Source of the DNA: Scolanthus callimorphus
Taxonomy: Eukaryota; Cnidaria; Anthozoa; Actiniaria; Edwardsiidae
Reading direction: 5' to 3'
Assembly: GCA_033964015.1 (NCBI GenBank)
Contig: CM066913.1
Coordinates: forward strand, 17,135,854-17,199,853
Length of the DNA: 64,000 nucleotides
Shown: positions 60,605 to 64,000 of the stretch, piece after piece
Layout: the number at the start of each line of letters is the position of its first letter
Position numbering within the stretch: the stretch's first letter is position 1
Translations under genes and position numbers: made by a program
The notes under the pieces: model-generated
Databases searched by the model: none
Told to the model about the DNA's origin: nothing
The model's input: only the letters and a program-made list of their open reading frames with translations

Positions 60605-62960
60605 GTCAATGGGACAATCGACACTGACGTTCACCCACACATCATGCACTCCTGTGAAAGACCGTGTCAGTGGGACAACCGACAGACCTTCACCCACACA
60701 TCATGAACTCCTCTGAAAGACCGTGACAGCCAGACAACCCACAGACGTTCACCCACACATCACGGACTCCTGTACGTTCACCCACACATCATGGACTCCT
60801 GTGTAAGACCGTGTCAGTGAGTGGGACAACCGACAGACGTTCACCCACACATCATGTGAAATCTTGTGAAATACCGTGTCAGTGGGACAACCGACAGACG
60901 TTCACCCGCGCATCATGAACTCCTGTGAAAGACCGTGTGGGTGGGACAACCGACAGACGTTCACCAATACCTCATGAATCATTGTAAAAGACCGTGTCAG
61001 CGGAACAACCGACAGACACTCACCCATACATCATGAACTCCTGTGAAAGACCGTGTGAGCGGGACAACCGAGAGACTTGCAATTGGTTGGCTCATCGTTC
61101 CGTTGCAACGCAATTACGAATTACCTTATGACATGCATAAATATTTACTTACAACTTGAAATTTTTAATCCACATTTCTGTTCGTCCATCGGAAATTTCT
61201 GCAAATCCATCTTGCACTCTGCCTTAACCTTGAACCTCAAATCGATAAAACATAAAACAGATTATAAGGGTGGAGACCTATTATCAGAGCTGGACAAAGA
61301 TCTTCTCTGCAGTGAACGGAAAACTGCAAAACTGCAAGTCCTATAACTTACAATCTGCTATACGCGATCCTACCACTAGGATACAATTTGACAAAGCTAT
61401 TGATAGTTTCGTCTGATTCCTTCAGGTTGGACTCCGTGCAATTGTCACAGAATGGATCGGGTTTCCACAGGTTGCTGATTTCGGTGCCTGTTAAGATCAC
61501 AGACTCGTTTACTTTTCCCGCCAAACGTTCATCTCTCCAGTACTGACGAAAATACCCGAACGTCTCGTACTCCTGAGGACACGAACAAATCAACATAATA
61601 TTACATCTGTATTCACTTATTTCAATGCATGAAGTACATTATTTTGGCAAGGAACATTGTACGTAGACATGAATGCTAGCCCTGGCCAAGCAAAACCCTC
61701 AGTTTTCTTAATCTCTTTCGTCTTTTCAACGAGGACATGATTAGCATTAGCACGCGATCATACATACATACATCAAATTTATTTTCACTCGAATTTAAGA
61801 GTAGCTTTTACAAGCTAGTGTCTTCGAGAAAAATTAGCGATCTAGGTTTAGTTTAGTGTTCATGTCGACTGCATTGGCGCGCGCAATGGAGCAAAACACT
61901 CAGCTCATCAGAACTGCATCTCAACGCAGTGCGCGAAAGTCTCGACATGCGGCGACTTGTATTTCGCTTGGCCAGGGCTTTAAGCGCAACCAGAGAGCAT
62001 TATGGAAATCCAAAGGATGTGAATGGTTGCACGACTGATGGAAGCGAATGATTATTTCTTTGGAAGAATTTTTTTCTGGAGCAGCCAATGCATAATATAC
62101 TTTGCAACAACTGAGAAAGGGTTTAACATGTGTCCTACCATATTGGTTTCTTTTATGCTGCCAAATGAGCCGATATACATATTGACGTTCACCACTACTG
62201 GTTCGCCTGCAGGGACAGTACATAATTAATAAGATTACAGGTAAACAATTGGCCATTCGGTGCTTACATAGCTAAAACAAGATGCATAACTGAAAACGCT
62301 AAGATTACAAAATATTTAAATTACTTGCGCTGCGTTTACTTTAGTCCCATCTCGTCAGTGCTGTTCTATTTTACAACCAAACTTATCCTCTAAATGAGGG
62401 AAAATGATGGATATCATATTACATTTTTCATATCAAGAAAATTTCGCCAAAAACTGTCGTTTTGCCGACGTTGCAAAACTTCCTTGTTAGGAAATTCCCC
62501 CTTACCTTATTTGGAAGGTCTGTAAGTACTTTTCCTCATATATTAGCGAAAAAGGCAGGAAAATTGACCAAAACTTGCAGATACTCGAGAAACATCCTTC
62601 TCTTGGTCGCCATTTTGTTTTTTACCCCCCGCCGAGAGGCCTGAGACACGTTTTGAACACCACAGGCAACTCGCGCGGATTTGCCATAAAAACGACACCA
62701 CTTTCTTGATATGCTTAGTTTTCAGAATTAGATGAAATTGGCTGACAGTCTTTTCTTCTTGTTGCCACCCAATTCAAATCATGTGATGATTCTGCGAGTA
62801 ACGGTACAATTTCTCACAAACGACAGCGCATTGAAGTTAGGAATCACCACATGATTTCAATCAGTGGCTGGCAACAAGACGTAAATACAAGGCCGCTAGC
62901 TAGAACTTTTTGACAGGGGGGGGGGGGGGGGCAAGCCTTGGTCATGTTTTTTTTTTTTTC

Positions 62961-62991
<31 letters not shown>

Positions 62992-63447
62992 TCAAGCAGG
63001 TTTTTCCCTCATGTTGACACTAAACATTTTAACTTCGCTGGGGGAGCAACTGCCCCTATGCCCCTATGCTAGCTACGGCACTGAAATACCGTTATCCGAT
63101 TTTGTTTATTTTTATAAATACTCGAATATTTCGCGGTTGGTATTTTCTCTCGCTATTTTCTCGATTTTTTTTACTTGCAACCCCATCAATTGTAACCTTT
63201 CTGAACACCTACCGCCATAACCTGGTCGAATCATCTTGTCGTAGTTTTCAAAGATGGTTTCGATGAGGCTACTTGCAGATGCATTAGGTCTACAACATGA
63301 TCTGCCAGCACAAACAGATAGCACAGGGCATTCAGAATTATCAAAAGTTTGGGAAATAAATAGTTGTTTGAATTCACAGAAAACAAGTAAGAAACGGCAT
63401 TACCTTTGAATGAAGAAGAATATCAAAACAGAGACCAAGAATTTCAT
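57610..63447 (-). CDS. Cys-loop ligand-gated ion channel subunit B (GABA/glycine-receptor-like)
   Basis: Eight exons: 63404-63447 (signal peptide MKFLVSVLIFFF), 63213-63301 (FENYDKMIRPGYGG), 62139-62206, 61352-61572 (QYWRDERL, loop A WKPDPFC), 61153-61235 (Cys-loop CKMDLQKFPMDEQKC, 13 residues between the Cys), 60103-60234, 58022-58377 (M1-M3) and 57610-57828 (loop, M4 with RIIFPTAFLIYN, stop). Phases match throughout, about 403 residues. M2 begins MGNRMALGITIILT: Asn at -1' versus Asp in paralogue A. The M3-M4 loop starts with a Lys-rich KKVKKKK run. Exons 3, 4 and 5 have exactly the same lengths as in gene A (68, 221, 83 bp), so the two arose by tandem duplication. Ligand unknown. Intron 6 is packed with MITEs, one touching the exon 6 donor. 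Confidence 0.88.
58806..59755. mobile_element. Outer foldback element, interrupted by an inner one
   Basis: The left arm GGCTAAACTAGGACACATGT, then AGCG, near 58,825 faces CGCTACATGTGTCCCAGTTT, then AGCC, near 59,720. The arms flank the 650-bp element at 58,851-59,500. It lies in intron 6 of channel subunit B. Confidence 0.55.
58851..59500. mobile_element. Foldback element with iterated subterminal motif
   Basis: Ends TGTAGAAGCCCTAAATG and CATTTAGGGCTTCTACA are exact inverted repeats. Each arm has several head-to-tail copies of a TGGCCCTAAGTGTAATAA plus AGGCCCCAAATGTAATAA pair, in opposite orientation in the two arms. About 300 bp of unrelated sequence lies between. No coding capacity. Confidence 0.75.
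59815..60098. mobile_element. PIF/Harbinger-like MITE next to an exon
   Basis: 284 bp with ends GGCCTAGTTCATACGTCG and CGACGTATAAACTAGGCC, flanked on both sides by TTA (59,812-59,814 and 60,099-60,101), the 3-bp target-site duplication typical of PIF/Harbinger elements. The interior is rich in inverted ACGAATTTAATT motifs. On the minus strand the right flank is the start of intron 6 of channel subunit B: exon end, G, then TAA (target copy) and GG (element end) give the donor GTAAGG. Confidence 0.8.
60330..61070. repeat. Minisatellite of about 58 bp in intron 5 of channel subunit B
   Basis: Units with GGGACAACCGACAGACGTTC, ACCCACACATCATGAACTCC and TGTGAAAGACCGTGTCA recur about a dozen times with small length changes. 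An (ACT)n tract at 60,548-60,603 interrupts the array. Confidence 0.88.
60548..60603. repeat. (ACT)n microsatellite
   Basis: About 18 ACT triplets with two ACC variants, inside the larger minisatellite. Confidence 0.9.
61758..61785. repeat. (CATA)n followed by an AT-rich tail
   Basis: CATACATACATACATC followed by AAATTTATTTT. It resembles in reverse complement the 3' end of the LINE at 18.3 kb and could mark the tail of a truncated LINE copy in intron 3 of channel subunit B. Too short to be certain. Confidence 0.35.
62429..62713. mobile_element. TATCAAGA-end MITE
   Basis: 285 bp, ends CATATCAAGA and TCTTGATATG. It lies in intron 2 of channel subunit B and closely matches the copy at 51,111-51,392. 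Confidence 0.75.
62757..62880. mobile_element. Short MITE related to the 30.9-kb element
   Basis: TCTTGTTGCCACCCAATTCA, then AATCATGTGATGATTC, at the left faces GAATCACCACATGATTTCAA and GGCAACAAGA at the right. The same motifs form the inner arms of the element at 30,880-31,097. Confidence 0.6.
62915..62992. repeat. poly-G tracts
   Basis: Two G runs (about 14 and 26) separated by a T run, in intron 2 of channel subunit B. Length uncertain in any assembly. Confidence 0.8.
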
Positions 63448-64000
63448 TTTTGTGTCAAGTCTCGTCGTCTTCTTGTAATTACTCCATTGCCTTTTAAACA
63501 TATGTGAAATGTGAAATATGCCTAGCGCATACTTTCCAAATGGCACACTATTTTAAAGATCTGCGTGTGAGTTTCGACTAAAACCAGACTCCACGCATTG
63601 TTATTTCTTATTTCAAAATCTCATCGTATTGGCTAAACTTAACAGAAGGTGCTTGTCCCCAACGTAAATGATATATCATATGTAGACGTACTTCAGAATA
63701 TCATATTGTGATAGACGTTTTTGCTCCCGTCGAGGGGTGGGCCAGACATTTGTCTCAGGCTCTCGACATTTCCCGTCATAGCCTGAGGCAATGTCTGGCT
63801 CTCCCCATGACGCGAAATCGTCACACAACGGTTTAAACAAGAAAATGGTAAACAAGAAAGATGCCAAGTGCGCTTTTATTCTGCGAGGTTCAGATTGATT
63901 TTTGATTGATGTTGATTTGTTGGGAAAATCGGGATATTTGTGGAGCATGTTCCGTGTTTTCTAGTGTTTGGAATTTGGAAGATTGCGGCCTTGAAGATTA
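63448..64000. other. 5' flank of channel subunit B
   Basis: No gene seen. A short hairpin, CCAGACATTTGTCTCAGGCT with AGCCTGAGGCAATGTCTGG, lies at 63,731-63,798. The promoter of subunit B should be in this interval, but I could not identify one. Confidence 0.45.

Overview
This is a stretch of an animal genome. It has spliced genes with canonical GT/AG introns, AT-rich intergenic DNA, many short inverted-repeat elements (MITE-like) and one nearly complete CR1/L2-type LINE. The gene content suggests an anthozoan cnidarian (stony coral or sea anemone): intronless class A GPCRs in tandem, a Shal-like K+ channel with a short tail, and divergent GABA/glycine-type pentameric channels. The organism assignment is inference; no marker gene fixes the species.

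Layout. 0-12 kb: no gene I can support, but a MITE, a 254-bp tandem array, a long foldback near 5 kb and another MITE near 9.8 kb. 12.6-14.9 kb, + strand: a two-exon Shal/Kv4-like voltage-gated K+ channel, followed by a duplicated piece of its 3' end. 15-18.3 kb: repeats. 18.3-22.5 kb, - strand: a LINE with ORF1 (coiled coil plus SGNH-esterase-like domain) and ORF2 (AP endonuclease plus reverse transcriptase), broken by two small frameshifts. 24.9-30.5 kb, + strand: two paralogous class A GPCRs, both lacking several activation-switch residues. 33.7-36.9 kb, - strand: a long Ser/Thr/Pro-rich nuclear protein with a C-terminal coiled coil, possibly LRIF1-like. 37-42.6 kb: repeats. 42.7-48.5 kb and 57.6-63.4 kb, - strand: two paralogous Cys-loop (pentameric ligand-gated) channel subunits. 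I reconstructed eight exons for each from splice sites, reading phase and family motifs. Between them lie about 9 kb with no recognisable gene.

How the genes relate. Most host genes here encode membrane signalling proteins (one K+ channel, two GPCRs, two ligand-gated channels), so the window looks like part of a neuronal or sensory gene neighbourhood expanded by tandem duplication. The most interesting points are these. (1) The two Cys-loop paralogues share exon phases and several exact exon lengths but differ at the pore selectivity position (Asp versus Asn). (2) A PIF/Harbinger-like MITE is inserted so close to an exon that its target-site copy and terminus form the 5' splice site. (3) The GPCR pair shares the loss of the conserved TM2 Asp, the DRY Arg and the TM6 Trp. 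(4) The K+ channel lacks the second Pro of the PxP gate motif. (5) The LINE ORF1 and ORF2 lie in one frame separated by a single UAG.
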